Counted from the first letter of the stretch, positions 8,534 through 20,083 are shown. The stretch: 64,000 nucleotides of DNA from DASYQD01 sp036005845 (GCA_036005845.1 DASYQD010000144.1:1-64000); one strand, 5' to 3'. Notes: generated by a model from the sequence alone, not told the origin. Numbers and translations are program-made.

Positions 8534-8540
8534 CCTACAC

Positions 8541-8795
8541 ATGGTGAGGAAACAGATCTACATCGACGAAGAGCTCGACGAAGACCTGAAGGTTCTTTCC
8601 GCGCGTACCGGTGAGCCCGAGGCCGCTCACGTTCGTGCCGCTCTCCGGGGCTACCTCGAAGCCCATCGAATGCCCGCCGAGGACGTCGATCCCCTCTACG
8701 CGATGATCGGCATGGTTGACGACCAAGGCCCCAGCGACGTCGCCGAGGAGCACGATCACTACCTCTACGGTACGCCCAAGCGCCACGGTAAGTGA
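8541..8795 (+). CDS. vapB: Ribbon-helix-helix antitoxin
   Basis: 84-aa antitoxin that should bind DNA through an N-terminal ribbon-helix-helix domain (RKQIYIDEELDEDLKVLSARTG as strand plus helix, then EAAHVRAALRGYL as second helix), while the acidic C-terminal half (VDDQGPSDVAEEHDHYLYG) wraps the toxin. It is directly coupled to the PIN gene by a GTGA overlap, the standard vapBC arrangement. Autorepression of its own -10 region is expected from the family. The symbol is given by analogy, as antitoxin families are interchangeable. Confidence 0.85.
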   Translation: MVRKQIYIDEELDEDLKVLSARTGEPEAAHVRAALRGYLEAHRMPAEDVDPLYAMIGMVDDQGPSDVAEEHDHYLYGTPKRHGK

Positions 8796-9205
8796 GGATC
8801 GTCTACGTCGACACCGGGGCCTGGATCGCCTTGCTGCGGATGCGCGACGGCGCTCATCAAAAGGTCGCTCACCACTTCCGCGCCATCGCAAGATCCTCCC
8901 TCCTCGTTACCTCGGAACCTGCGATCGCAGAGACCGCCACGCGCCTTCGCTATGACGCCGGTCTGTCGGCCGCTCTCGGTTTCCACCGCCACCTCGAAGA
9001 GGCCTTCAAGCTTGGCAGGCTGCGGATTCGCGATACCGACGCAGCTCTACGCCGGCAGGCTTTCGCGATCATGGAGCAGCACGGCGATCTGGCGTTGTCG
9101 TATGCCGACTGCGTTGGCGTCGCCGTGGCGAGAGAAGTGCGCGCGTCCGCCGTCCTCGGCCTCGACAACGACTTCCGGGTCCTTGGCTTCACGCTCGAGC
9201 CGTGA
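8792..9205 (+). CDS. vapC: PIN-domain toxin (VapC family)
   Basis: 137-aa PIN ribonuclease, a toxin normally neutralised by the upstream RHH protein. Acidic residues expected at the Mg2+ site are all present: D7 (YVDTGAW), E47 (PAIAET), D106 (SYADCVG) and D125/D127 (GLDNDFRVLG). Starts at a GTG overlapping the antitoxin stop. Length and order fit VapBC modules. It converges with purD 15 bases downstream and appears intact. Confidence 0.9.
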   Translation: MRIVYVDTGAWIALLRMRDGAHQKVAHHFRAIARSSLLVTSEPAIAETATRLRYDAGLSAALGFHRHLEEAFKLGRLRIRDTDAALRRQAFAIMEQHGDLALSYADCVGVAVAREVRASAVLGLDNDFRVLGFTLEP

Positions 9206-9220
9206 TCCGACCGACTGAAC

Positions 9221-10507
9221 CTATGCGCGCGATTCGCTGAGCTCGAGGGCGGTGCGGCCGATGTCTTTGCGCAGGATCTTGCTCGGCCAGTCGATCAGCG
9301 CGGCGGCGCCGTAGGCGCGGCGGAGGGCGTCGCGGAGGTTGATGCCGGTCGCGGCGACGTTGAGCACGCGGCCGCCGGCGGTGACGAGATCAGACTCGCG
9401 GCGGGTGGTGGCGGCGTGAAAGACCTGGACGCCTTCGATCGTTCTCGCCTGCTCGATGCCGGTGATGGGTTCGCCTTTAACAGGTACTCCCGGGTAGCCG
9501 GCGCTCGCCAGCACGACGCAGGCGGCAGCTTCGTGGCGCCACTGCAGGCGGGCGACGCCGAAGTTGCCGGCGGCGCCCGCTTGCAGCACGGGCAAGAGGT
9601 CGTCCTCGAGGCGCAGCATCAGCGGCTGGGTCTCGGGGTCGCCGAGGCGGGCGTTGAACTCGAGCACCTGTGGGCCTTGCTCGGTGAGCATCAGGCCGGC
9701 GTAGAGGACGCCGCGTAGCGGCCGGTTCTCCTTGGCGAGGCCTTCGATCGCCGGGCGGATGACGCGCTCGAGGATCTCGGCGGCGACGTCGCTCTCCAGC
9801 ACGCCAGCCGGGCTGTGGGCGCCCATGCCGCCGGTGTTGGGACCGGTGTCGCCGTCGCCCAGGCGTTTGTAGTCGCGGCAGGCGGCGAGCGGCAGCACGC
9901 GGGTGCCGTCGGAGAGCACCATGAAGGTGATCTCTTCGCCGGCGAGGCAGCGCTCGACGACGACGCGGTCGCCGCTGGCGCCGAAGCGCCGCTCGGCGAA
10001 GAAGGTGTCGAGCGCGGACACGAGCTCCGCCTCGTCGCGCGGGATGAGCACGCCCTTGCCGGCAGCCAGACCGTCGGCTTTGAGCACCACCGGCAGCCCG
10101 AGCTTCTTCGCCGCCGCCTCGGCCTCCGCACGCTCATGGGCGACGTGGAAGTCGGGCGTGGGGATGCCGTGGCGGGTCATGAACTGCTTGGCGAAGACCT
10201 TGCTCGACTCGATCTCGGCGGCGGCCTGTGTCGGCCCGAAGACGGCGAGACCGCGGTTCGCCAGCTCGTCGGCGAGGCCGAGCGACAGCGGCAGCTCGGG
10301 GCCGACGACGGTGAGCGCGATGCCGAGGTCCTTGGCGAAGTCGCCGAGCTGGTGGATCTCCTCGGCCTGAATCGGCACGAGGTCCGCGACCTCGGCGATG
10401 CCGGGGTTGCCCGGCGCGCAGTAGAGCTCGGAGATGAGCGGGCTCTGCCGCAGCTTCCAGCAGAGCGCGTGCTCGCGGCCGCCGCCGCCCACGACCAGGA
10501 CCTTCAT
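9221..10507 (-). CDS. purD: Phosphoribosylamine-glycine ligase
   Basis: ATP-grasp enzyme of de novo purine synthesis that joins glycine to 5-phosphoribosylamine. 428 aa, full length. The N-terminal domain begins MKVLVVGGGGREHAL; the ATP-grasp part has LPVVLKADGLAAGKGV (near residue 137), VVVERCLAGEEIT, GDTGPNTGGMGAHSPAG, LYAGLMLTEQGPQVLEFNARLGDPETQ. The C-terminal domain includes GRVLNVAATGINLRDALRRAY. Its ATG overlaps the stop of pta (ATGA), so the two are co-translated even though the pathways differ. Confidence 0.97.
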   Translation of the reverse strand: MKVLVVGGGGREHALCWKLRQSPLISELYCAPGNPGIAEVADLVPIQAEEIHQLGDFAKDLGIALTVVGPELPLSLGLADELANRGLAVFGPTQAAAEIESSKVFAKQFMTRHGIPTPDFHVAHERAEAEAAAKKLGLPVVLKADGLAAGKGVLIPRDEAELVSALDTFFAERRFGASGDRVVVERCLAGEEITFMVLSDGTRVLPLAACRDYKRLGDGDTGPNTGGMGAHSPAGVLESDVAAEILERVIRPAIEGLAKENRPLRGVLYAGLMLTEQGPQVLEFNARLGDPETQPLMLRLEDDLLPVLQAGAAGNFGVARLQWRHEAAACVVLASAGYPGVPVKGEPITGIEQARTIEGVQVFHAATTRRESDLVTAGGRVLNVAATGINLRDALRRAYGAAALIDWPSKILRKDIGRTALELSESRA

Positions 10508-11583
10508 CGCGCCGCGAGCCTATGCCGAAGTGGGCTCTGGCGCGCTGGCGCCTGCAGCGCCGCCACCGCCATGACGTCGAGCACGTCGTCGACCGAGCAG
10601 CCTCGCGAGAGGTCGTGCACCGGGGCGGCGAGGCCTTGCAGCAACGGGCCGACGGCGCGCGCCCCCGCCAACCGCTCGGAGAGCTTGTAGGCGATGTTGC
10701 CGGCATCGAGGTCGGGGAAGACCAACACGTTGGCGCTGCCCGCCACGCTGCTGCCCGGCGCCTTGCGCATCGCCACTTCCGGCACCAGCGCGGCATCCCC
10801 TTGCAGCTCGCCGTCGAAGGTGAAGTCGACGCCTCGGCGGTGCAGCTCGGCGACCGCCGCCCGCACCCTGGCCACCCGCGGGTGCTCGGCGCTGCCCTTG
10901 GAGGAGAACGACAGCAGCGCCACCCGCGGCACCTCGTCGAGCAGCACGCGGCAGCTCTCAGCGGCCGCCTCGGCGATGTCGGCGAGGTTGTCGGCGCTGG
11001 GCTCGGGCACCACCGCGCAGTCGCTGTAGATCAGCTCGCGGGGCTCGCCCTCTGGACGTCCGGGCGGCGCCGGGAAGCTCATCAGGAAGCAGGAGGAGAC
11101 GAGCGACAGGCCCGGCCGCGGACCGAGCGCGCGCAACGCGGAGCGCACCGTCTCGGCGCTGGTGGCCACGGCGCCCATAACGGCGCCGTCGGCGAGCCCG
11201 GCCGCCACCAGCAGCGGCGCGAGCTGCAGCGGCTCGCGGGCGAGCGCCTCGGCCCGCGCCGCGTCGATCCCCCGCGCCGCCAGCCGCTCGGCGAGCAGGG
11301 TGGCGAGCGCCGGCAGCCGCGCGTCGCGCCGCGGGTCGAAGCAGAGAAGTGCGTCGGGCGGCGGTTCGACGCCTGCCTCGACGACCATCAGCTCGAGCTC
11401 GGCGGCGGTCGCGACCGCGCCGCGGATCGCGTCCGGGTCGCCCACCAGCAGCGGCCGGCAGATCCCGTCGCGTTGCGCCAGCAGCGCCGCCGACAGCACG
11501 CGCACGTCGGTGGGCTCGGCGAGCGCGATCACCGCGCCGCTGCCGCGGGCTCGCTGCCGCAAGCCCGCGAGCGCGTTACTCAT
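10504..11583 (-). CDS. pta: Phosphate acetyl/butyryltransferase family protein
   Basis: Interconverts acetyl-CoA and acetyl phosphate (or a related acyl pair) in the cytoplasm. 359 aa, the size of the single-domain Pta class without the DRTGG/BioD N-terminal part. Family segments: NPLL-like start replaced by IALAEPTDVRVLSAA, GLADGAVMGAVATSAETVRSALR, SSCFLMSFP, YSDCAVVPEPSADNLADIA, LSFSSKGSAEHPRVARVRAAV, FTFDGELQGDAALVPEVA, GSANVLVFPDLDAGNIAYKLSERLAGARAVGPLLQGLA(AP), the last being highly diagnostic. It ends in an ATGA overlap with purD. No ackA is present in the window. Acetyl versus butyryl specificity was not resolved. Confidence 0.92.
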   Translation of the reverse strand: MSNALAGLRQRARGSGAVIALAEPTDVRVLSAALLAQRDGICRPLLVGDPDAIRGAVATAAELELMVVEAGVEPPPDALLCFDPRRDARLPALATLLAERLAARGIDAARAEALAREPLQLAPLLVAAGLADGAVMGAVATSAETVRSALRALGPRPGLSLVSSCFLMSFPAPPGRPEGEPRELIYSDCAVVPEPSADNLADIAEAAAESCRVLLDEVPRVALLSFSSKGSAEHPRVARVRAAVAELHRRGVDFTFDGELQGDAALVPEVAMRKAPGSSVAGSANVLVFPDLDAGNIAYKLSERLAGARAVGPLLQGLAAPVHDLSRGCSVDDVLDVMAVAALQAPARQSPLRHRLAAR

Positions 11584-11658
11584 AGAGAAAGCGCGCGCCG
11601 AGAAACGCCGAGAGCACCGCTGCGCAGGGCGCTCCGCGACGGTCGGTGCTCGCGCGGG

Positions 11659-12543
11659 TCACCGTGCGGCCGATACCAGATCGCCGCGGAGCGGGCCGCG
11701 GATCGCCTGCGCCGCCCCCTCCACCTCGTCGATCAGGTAGTCGGGGGTCGAGGCGCCGGCGGTGACGCCGAGCACCTCGACGCCGTCGAGCCACTCGGCC
11801 TGCAGGTCCTCGGGGCCGTGTACCAGATAGCTCGGCTTGACGCGGGCGCAGATCTCCCACAGGTGGCGGGTGTTGGCACTGTTGCGGCCGCCGATGACGA
11901 GGATCGCGTGCACTTCGGGGTCCTGCGCCAGCAGCAGCGCCGCCTCCTGGTTCTCCTTGGTGGCGTAGCAGATGGTGTCGGTGCGCGACACGTTCGTCCC
12001 GGCCGCCTCGATCGCCGCCGCCACCGCCTCGTACTCCTCGGCGTTCAAGGTCGTCTGGTAGAGGATGCGCACGCCCGCGTAGCGCGACCAGTCGACGGCC
12101 TGCGCTTCCTCGACCGTCGAGACCACGTGGTAGGTCTCGGGCTCGAGGTCGTGGGTGTAGCCGATGATCTCGCGATGCCGCGGGTCGCCGATGAAGGCGA
12201 GGTGGAGGCCCTGCGCGAGCGCCGCCTGCGCGTCGTCGTGCACGTCGTAGACGAAGGGGCAGGTGGTGTCGAGCACCTGCAGGCCGCGCCGCCGCGCGGT
12301 GTGGAGGAACGACGGCGGCACGCCGTGGGCGGAGAAGACGATGGCGCCGCCCTGGACCTCGTCGAGCGCCTCGACCGTGCGCACGCCGAGGTCCTCCATC
12401 TCGCGCACCACGCGCTCGTTGTGCACCACCTGGCCGAGGATGACGCCGCGCCCGCCGGCCGCCGCGAACTTCTTGACCTTGCGGTCGGCGATGCGGACGC
12501 CGGCGCAGAAGCCGTACTTCTCGGCCCGTTTGATGCGCATCAT
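11659..12543 (-). CDS. ispH: 4-hydroxy-3-methylbut-2-enyl diphosphate reductase
   Basis: Last enzyme of the MEP isoprenoid pathway, a 4Fe-4S reductase giving IPP and DMAPP. 294 aa from the first of two tandem ATGs. The three cluster cysteines are in YGFCAGV, DTTCPFV and TICYATKENQ. Substrate-binding segments are ILGQVVHN, FSAHGVPP, GDPRHREIIGYT, VIGGRNSANT and GVTAGASTPDYLI. The open frame extends upstream but the reading before MMRIKRAEKYG is low complexity and passes through a strong hairpin, so the internal ATG is chosen; its Shine-Dalgarno is weak. It depends on the Fe-S machinery encoded nearby. Confidence 0.96.
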   Translation of the reverse strand: MMRIKRAEKYGFCAGVRIADRKVKKFAAAGGRGVILGQVVHNERVVREMEDLGVRTVEALDEVQGGAIVFSAHGVPPSFLHTARRRGLQVLDTTCPFVYDVHDDAQAALAQGLHLAFIGDPRHREIIGYTHDLEPETYHVVSTVEEAQAVDWSRYAGVRILYQTTLNAEEYEAVAAAIEAAGTNVSRTDTICYATKENQEAALLLAQDPEVHAILVIGGRNSANTRHLWEICARVKPSYLVHGPEDLQAEWLDGVEVLGVTAGASTPDYLIDEVEGAAQAIRGPLRGDLVSAAR

Positions 12544-12570
12544 GAGCAGTTTACCAGGGGCGAGCGAGGT

Positions 12571-12598
12571 GCCCCGGAGCGGCCGATCGCTCCGGGGC
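12571..12598. terminator. Hairpin between sodC and ispH
   Basis: A perfect 11-bp stem (GCCCCGGAGCG / CGCTCCGGGGC) with a 6-base loop lies in the 77-base gap after the sodC stop and 28 bases before the ispH ATG on the minus strand. It is strong enough to terminate sodC transcription, but has no following T-run. It would also fall inside the ispH leader if transcription reads through. Confidence 0.5.
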
Positions 12599-12620
12599 GC
12601 GCTCGAACAACGGGAGAAAC

Positions 12621-13298
12621 TTACTGGTAAGCGGGGCTCGGCACCGGCGTCGCGCCGCTGGCCACGGCCGCTCCCTGGGCCCGTTGCACGACGCCGCATG
12701 CGATCCGCGGCCCCGAGTTGCCCGAAGGCTGCGTCTTCAGGTCGTCCGCGCCGCCGTGCAGGATGACCGCCTTGCCGATGGCGTCGTTGGCGCCTTCGCC
12801 CAAGCTCAGCATGCTGGTCGTGAAGTCGGCGTTGCCGGTGCCGTCGGCACCGACCTCGATGTTGCCGAAGTCGCCGGCGTGGTGCGGCTCGGCGTCGGGC
12901 GCGCCGTGCGCCACGTTGGTGGGGTTGAAGTGGTCGCCGGCCGACTTGAAGTCACCCTCGCAGACGCCGCCGGCGTGGAGGTGGAAGCCGTGCTTGCCGG
13001 CCTTGGCGCCCTCGACCCGCGCCACGACGTGCACGCCGCCGGCCTCCTGCGTGAAGGTGATGGTGCCGCTCACGCCGCCGGGGCCGGCGAGCGTCGCCGC
13101 CGCGATGTCGTTGGTCACCGTGGGCACCGGCGTCGCCTCGGCCGACGGCGTCGGCGCTGCGTAGGCGTTCTCGGAGTCCTGCACGATCTGCTCGTTGTCT
13201 TTCTTGCACCCGGCGAGAAGGACGCCGGCCGCCAGCAGGGCACATCCCGCCAGCGCGCCGAAGTCGATGCGCCCCGTCCACGCTCTCCCTGTCCGCAT
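12621..13298 (-). CDS. sodC: Copper/zinc superoxide dismutase, lipoprotein
   Basis: Envelope superoxide dismutase, 225 aa. The N-terminal signal ends in a lipobox (LLAGC, Cys about residue 31), so it should be lipid-anchored outside the cytoplasm. A Pro/Thr/Ala-rich linker (about 45-65) precedes the SodC domain, with copper/zinc residues in GFHLHAGGVC, GDHFNP, HAGDFGNI and the C-terminal electrostatic loop and disulfide region GNSGPRIACGVV. The start at 13298 has a perfect AAGGAGG 6 bases upstream, better than the frame's earlier Met. A 16-bp palindrome lies just before that ribosome site. It protects against extracytoplasmic superoxide. Confidence 0.95.
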   Translation of the reverse strand: MRTGRAWTGRIDFGALAGCALLAAGVLLAGCKKDNEQIVQDSENAYAAPTPSAEATPVPTVTNDIAAATLAGPGGVSGTITFTQEAGGVHVVARVEGAKAGKHGFHLHAGGVCEGDFKSAGDHFNPTNVAHGAPDAEPHHAGDFGNIEVGADGTGNADFTTSMLSLGEGANDAIGKAVILHGGADDLKTQPSGNSGPRIACGVVQRAQGAAVASGATPVPSPAYQ

Positions 13299-13316
13299 CA
13301 CGTCGCCTCCTTTGTT

Positions 13317-13332
13317 CAGTCCGGCCGGACTG
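13317..13332. promoter_or_regulatory. 16-bp perfect palindrome upstream of the sodC ribosome site
   Basis: CAGTCCGGCCGGACTG is a perfect palindrome ending four bases before the AAGGAGG of sodC on the minus strand. It partly overlaps a possible -10 (TACAGT on the minus strand, 13331-13336). It could be a repressor/activator operator or a short leader hairpin that affects access to the ribosome site. No regulator family can be named. Confidence 0.45.
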
Positions 13333-13386
13333 TAGCAGCGCGCATGCCGCAGCAACCCGCATGCCGCGGGGCGCGGAAGGCAGGCG

Positions 13387-14079
13387 TCAGGCGCCGGGCA
13401 GTAGCTCGAGGCGCACGTTGGCGAAGCCGCGCTCGACCTGGATGCGCACGGGAGTGGCGAGCTCGTCCTTGGCCAGCCAGAGGTCTAGGCCGCCCTTCCA
13501 GTAGCGCTGCCCCGGCGTCTTGACGCCGCGGATGCGGTAGTGGTCGGCGACGAAGCTGCCGGCGGGCACGGTGACCGGCTCGGTGGCCACCTTGTCCACC
13601 ACCACCGGGTAGACCCTGCCGTCCGACCAGATGCGCAGGTGGAGCGGGCTCTGCGGGTGGCGCTCGCGAATGAGGTGTATGCCCGAGGCGACGTCGACGA
13701 CGCCGGCCTCCGCCACCGGATCGCGGTGCGACTTCTCCTCGCCGCGCCAGCGGTAGGAGGACCAGGCCTGCGTGGTCGTGCCGTCGGCGCGCATGGCGCC
13801 GCCGTAGCGGAAGAACTCGTCGCGGCCGGCGTCGGCGGAGGTGATCTCCAGCTCGGTGATCCGCCCACCCTCGTTGGGCCTGCTGCGGAGCTGGCCGCGC
13901 CCCTCGTGGGGCACCACCACGCCGGCGAGCCGGCCGAGGAAGCCGCGCAGGCTCCACTGGTAGTCGAGCGACTCCACGGCGCCCGCCGGAGCGGCGCCGA
14001 GGAGCGGCAGCAGCAGGGCGGCGGCGAGGAGGACCCGGCCCAGGCGCTTGGAGGAGCGGCGGTACGGAGGGCGCACCAT
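13387..14079 (-). CDS. DUF3108 domain-containing exported protein
   Basis: 230-aa predicted periplasmic protein of unknown function. The chosen ATG at 14079 gives a textbook signal peptide (RRSSKR charged start, LLAAALLLPLLG core, APAGA cleavage near residue 34). The mature part matches the DUF3108 pattern: FFRYGGAMRADG, a central WRGEEKSHRDP, PVVVDKVATEPVTVPAGSF, VADHYRIRGVKTPGQRYWKGGLDLWLAKDELATPVRIQVERG. An upstream ATG (14142) is possible but would bury the signal. It lies 71 bases after sufU and is probably co-transcribed with the suf genes, although nothing in it suggests Fe-S work. Confidence 0.8.
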   Translation of the reverse strand: MVRPPYRRSSKRLGRVLLAAALLLPLLGAAPAGAVESLDYQWSLRGFLGRLAGVVVPHEGRGQLRSRPNEGGRITELEITSADAGRDEFFRYGGAMRADGTTTQAWSSYRWRGEEKSHRDPVAEAGVVDVASGIHLIRERHPQSPLHLRIWSDGRVYPVVVDKVATEPVTVPAGSFVADHYRIRGVKTPGQRYWKGGLDLWLAKDELATPVRIQVERGFANVRLELLPGA

Positions 14080-14150
14080 GTCGCTCTCACAACATTCCGG
14101 CGCGGCGGCGGAATTCCCGCTCGGCGGCGTGGCGGTGGGCATGGGACGGC

Positions 14151-14618
14151 TCACTCGGTCGACACCGGCGCGGGGGCTTGGCCCGGCCGCTGCGCCAGGG
14201 CGGCCTGCAGGGTGTGCCAGGCGAGCGTGGCGCACTTGACGCGCATCGGATACTCGCGCACGCCGCCCAACGCGGCGAGCTTGCCCAAGGACTCGCTCGC
14301 CTCGGCGGCGGTCGAGGGATCGCCGGTGAGCATGCCGTGCACCTCGTCGAAGAGGCGCTGCGCCTCGGGCACGCTCTTGCCGGCGAGCGCCTCGGTCATC
14401 AACGACGCCGAGGCGGTGGAGATGGCGCAGCCGGAGCCTTCGAAGCCGACGCCGGCGAGGCGCTCGCCATCGAGCGCGACGTAGACCTTCACCTTGTCGC
14501 CGCAGAGCGGGTTGTAGCCCTCGGCGAAGTGGTCGGCGCCGGCCAGCGGTCCGAAGTTCCGCGGCCGCTTGCAGTGGTCGAGGATGACCTCCTGATAGAG
14601 ATCGGTGAGCTCCGACAT
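14151..14618 (-). CDS. sufU: SUF Fe-S scaffold/sulfur-transfer protein SufU
   Basis: 155-aa IscU/SufU-fold protein that accepts persulfide sulfur from SufS. Zinc/sulfur ligand residues are present: Cys and Asp in NPLCGDKV, Cys in EGSGCAIS and Cys in VKCATLAW, equivalent to C41/D43/C66/C128 of B. subtilis SufU. The insertion region between GSGCAISTASASLMTEALAGKS and GGVREYPMRVKC is of SufU rather than IscU length. ATG at 14618 follows the sufS stop by 8 bases. Confidence 0.95.
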   Translation of the reverse strand: MSELTDLYQEVILDHCKRPRNFGPLAGADHFAEGYNPLCGDKVKVYVALDGERLAGVGFEGSGCAISTASASLMTEALAGKSVPEAQRLFDEVHGMLTGDPSTAAEASESLGKLAALGGVREYPMRVKCATLAWHTLQAALAQRPGQAPAPVSTE

Positions 14619-14626
14619 GGCGGTTC

Positions 14627-15871
14627 TTAGGCGAAGAGGCGTTGCGCCTTGCGCACCGCGGCGGTGAGGACGTCGACCTCCTCGCGCGTGTTGTAGACGG
14701 CGAACGAGGCGCGCGCGGTGGCGGCGACGCCGAAGCGCTCCATCAGCGGCTGCGCGCAGTGGTGGCCGGCGCGCACGGCGACTCCCTCGCTGTCGAGGAT
14801 GGTGCCGACGTCGTGCGCGTGCACGCCTGCGACGAGGAACGACAGCACCGACGCCTTGTGGCGCGCGGTGCCGATGAGGCGCACGCCGGGAATGGCGGCC
14901 AGCGATTCGGTGGCGTGCGCGAGCAGGTCGTGCTCGTGCGCCGCCACCGCCTCGCGCGGCAGCGAGTCGAGCCAGTCGAGCGCGGCGGCGAGGCCGACGG
15001 CGCCGACGATGTGCGGCGTGCCGGCCTCGAAGCGCGCCGGCGGCGGCGCGTAGTCGGTCCTGGCGAAGGAGACATGGAGGATCATGTCGCCGCCGCCCTG
15101 CCAGGGCGGCATTTCGGCGAGCAGCTCCTTCCTTCCCCACAGCGCGCCGATGCCGGTGGGGCCGTACACCTTGTGCCCCGAGAAGGTGTAGAAGTCGCAG
15201 CCCAGCGCCTGCACGTCGATGCGCAGGTGCGGCGCCGCCTGCGCGCCGTCGACGACCACCGCGGCGCCAACCGCGTGCGCGAGGCGCGAGACCTCGGCGA
15301 TCGGGTTGATGGTGCCGAGCGCGTTGGAGACGTGCACCAGCGCCACGACGCGGGTCTTCGGCGAGAGCAGGCGATCGAGCTCGTCCATGCGCAGCTCGCC
15401 GCGCTCGTCGACCGGCGCCACGACCAGCTTGGCGCCCGTCGCCTCGCAGACCATCTGCCAGGGCACGATGTTGGAGTGGTGCTCCATCTCGGTGAGCAGC
15501 ACCTCGTCGCCAGGGCGGAGACGCGGCCGCGCGAAGCACCAGGCGACGAGGTTCAGCCCCTCGGTGGCGCTGCGCGTGAACACGACGTCCGCGGGATCGG
15601 CAGCGCCGAGGAAGCGCGCCACCCGCTCGCGCGCCGCCTCGTAGGCGCCGGTGGCGCGCTGCGACAGTGTGTGCACGCCGCGGTGCACATTGGCGTAGCT
15701 CTCGCGATAGAAGCGCGCCTCCGCCTCGATCACCGGCTCGGGCTTCTGCGCCGAGGCGGCGCTGTCGAGGTAGACGAGAGGTTTGTTGTTGACGCGCGTC
15801 CGCAGGATCGGGAACTGCGCGCGCACCGCCGCGACGTCGAGCGCCGGGGCGGTGGTAACGGTGGTGGTCAT
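14627..15871 (-). CDS. sufS: SUF cysteine desulfurase
   Basis: PLP-dependent group II cysteine desulfurase, 414 aa, mobilising sulfur from cysteine for Fe-S cluster assembly with SufU. Motifs: YLDSAASAQKP, HRGVHTLSQRAT, VFTRSATEGLNLVAW, EMEHHSNIVPWQ, VVVDGAQAAPH, and FSGHKVYGPTGIG with the PLP lysine. The reactive Cys lies in VRAGHHCAQPLM. Start at ATG 15871, downstream of a strong hairpin that separates it from sufD. Confidence 0.97.
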   Translation of the reverse strand: MTTTVTTAPALDVAAVRAQFPILRTRVNNKPLVYLDSAASAQKPEPVIEAEARFYRESYANVHRGVHTLSQRATGAYEAARERVARFLGAADPADVVFTRSATEGLNLVAWCFARPRLRPGDEVLLTEMEHHSNIVPWQMVCEATGAKLVVAPVDERGELRMDELDRLLSPKTRVVALVHVSNALGTINPIAEVSRLAHAVGAAVVVDGAQAAPHLRIDVQALGCDFYTFSGHKVYGPTGIGALWGRKELLAEMPPWQGGGDMILHVSFARTDYAPPPARFEAGTPHIVGAVGLAAALDWLDSLPREAVAAHEHDLLAHATESLAAIPGVRLIGTARHKASVLSFLVAGVHAHDVGTILDSEGVAVRAGHHCAQPLMERFGVAATARASFAVYNTREEVDVLTAAVRKAQRLFA

Positions 15872-15892
15872 GAGAAGGGGCGGGCGGTGGCG

Positions 15893-15918
15893 CCCCCTGC
15901 CCCTGGAGGGGCAGGGGG
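15893..15918. terminator. Intra-operon hairpin between sufD and sufS
   Basis: A perfect 11-bp inverted repeat (CCCCCTGCCCC / GGGGCAGGGGG) with a four-base TGGA loop occupies the 70-base gap between the sufD stop and the sufS ATG. With no T-tract, it more likely acts as an attenuator or as an mRNA-stabilising or processing structure than as a full terminator. It is 21 bases upstream of the sufS ATG. Confidence 0.5.
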
Positions 15919-15941
15919 TCGGGGGGTGAGGGGTGGAATGG

Positions 15942-18097
<2,156 letters not shown>

Positions 18098-18100
18098 GAC

Positions 18101-19549
<1,449 letters not shown>

Positions 19550-19573
19550 TCTGGGTCTCCTGCGAGCCGCGCC

Positions 19574-20035
19574 TCAGGGCGCGGCGGCGGCGCGCTGGGC
19601 GCCGATCCGTACGAGCTGCTGCGGCACCTGTTGGTCGGCCATGTCCTGCAGCGTGATCTCCTGCAGCGCGCCGCGGATGGCGCGGTTGATCACCTGCCAG
19701 TTGGCCTGCACGGCGCAGCGCCCCTGCTGGATGCAGTCGTGCGGGCCGCCGTCGTCGATGCACTCGGTGATGGCGATCGGGCCCTCGAGCGAGCCGATCA
19801 CCTCGGCGATGGTGATGCGGGCCGGCGGCCGCGACAGGCTGTAGCCGCCCTTCACCCCGCGGTGCGACGTAAGCAGCCCGTCGCGAGCTAGCAGCTTCAA
19901 GATCTTCGACACCGTCGGCAGCGGCAGCTGCGCCTCCGCCGCCAGCTCGGGCGCATTGAACTGGCGCTCCGCCTCCCCCGCCATGCGCGAGAGGAGCACG
20001 ATGCCGTAGTCGGTCTGCTTGGTGATGCGCAGCAT
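19574..20035 (-). CDS. Rrf2-family Fe-S regulator of the suf operon
   Basis: 153-aa winged-helix repressor/activator of the IscR/SufR-like Rrf2 family. The N-terminal HTH is MLRITKQTDYGIVLLSRMA, APELAAEAQLPLPTVSKILKLLARDGLL and HRGVKGGYSLSRP. Three cysteines for a possible Fe-S cluster follow in ITEC, HDC and GRC (about residues 91, 100, 107). Leading the suf operon, it most likely senses cluster status and controls its own promoter, where a palindrome covers the predicted transcription start. The annotated type is close to the SUF system regulator of TIGR02944. Confidence 0.92.
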   Translation of the reverse strand: MLRITKQTDYGIVLLSRMAGEAERQFNAPELAAEAQLPLPTVSKILKLLARDGLLTSHRGVKGGYSLSRPPARITIAEVIGSLEGPIAITECIDDGGPHDCIQQGRCAVQANWQVINRAIRGALQEITLQDMADQQVPQQLVRIGAQRAAAAP

Positions 20036-20063
20036 GTCAGGGGTGAAAACAAGAAACAGAACC

Positions 20064-20081
20064 GGAAAAGTCCTGTTTTCC
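20064..20081. promoter_or_regulatory. Operator-like inverted repeat at the suf transcription start
   Basis: GGAAAA-N6-TTTTCC (18 bp) lies 3 bases downstream of the -10 of the suf promoter, so it spans the expected +1. AT-rich arms stand out in this genome. It does not match the E. coli IscR type 1 or type 2 consensus, so it is proposed as the site of the local Rrf2 protein by position only. Confidence 0.55.
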
Positions 20082-20083
20082 GC

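Noticed and set aside
11576..11860. Possible small gene between pta and ispH on the minus strand
   Set aside because: It overlaps the end of ispH in another frame and has no recognisable motif or ribosome site.
13341..13367. Direct repeat CGCATGCCGC twice, 17 bases apart, upstream of sodC
   Set aside because: Low-complexity GC-rich words recur often in this sequence; no relation to a promoter element could be shown.
14080..14142. Upstream ATG (14142) as start of the DUF3108 protein
   Set aside because: It would place 21 extra residues ahead of a perfect signal peptide; ATG 14079 is better, though not proven.
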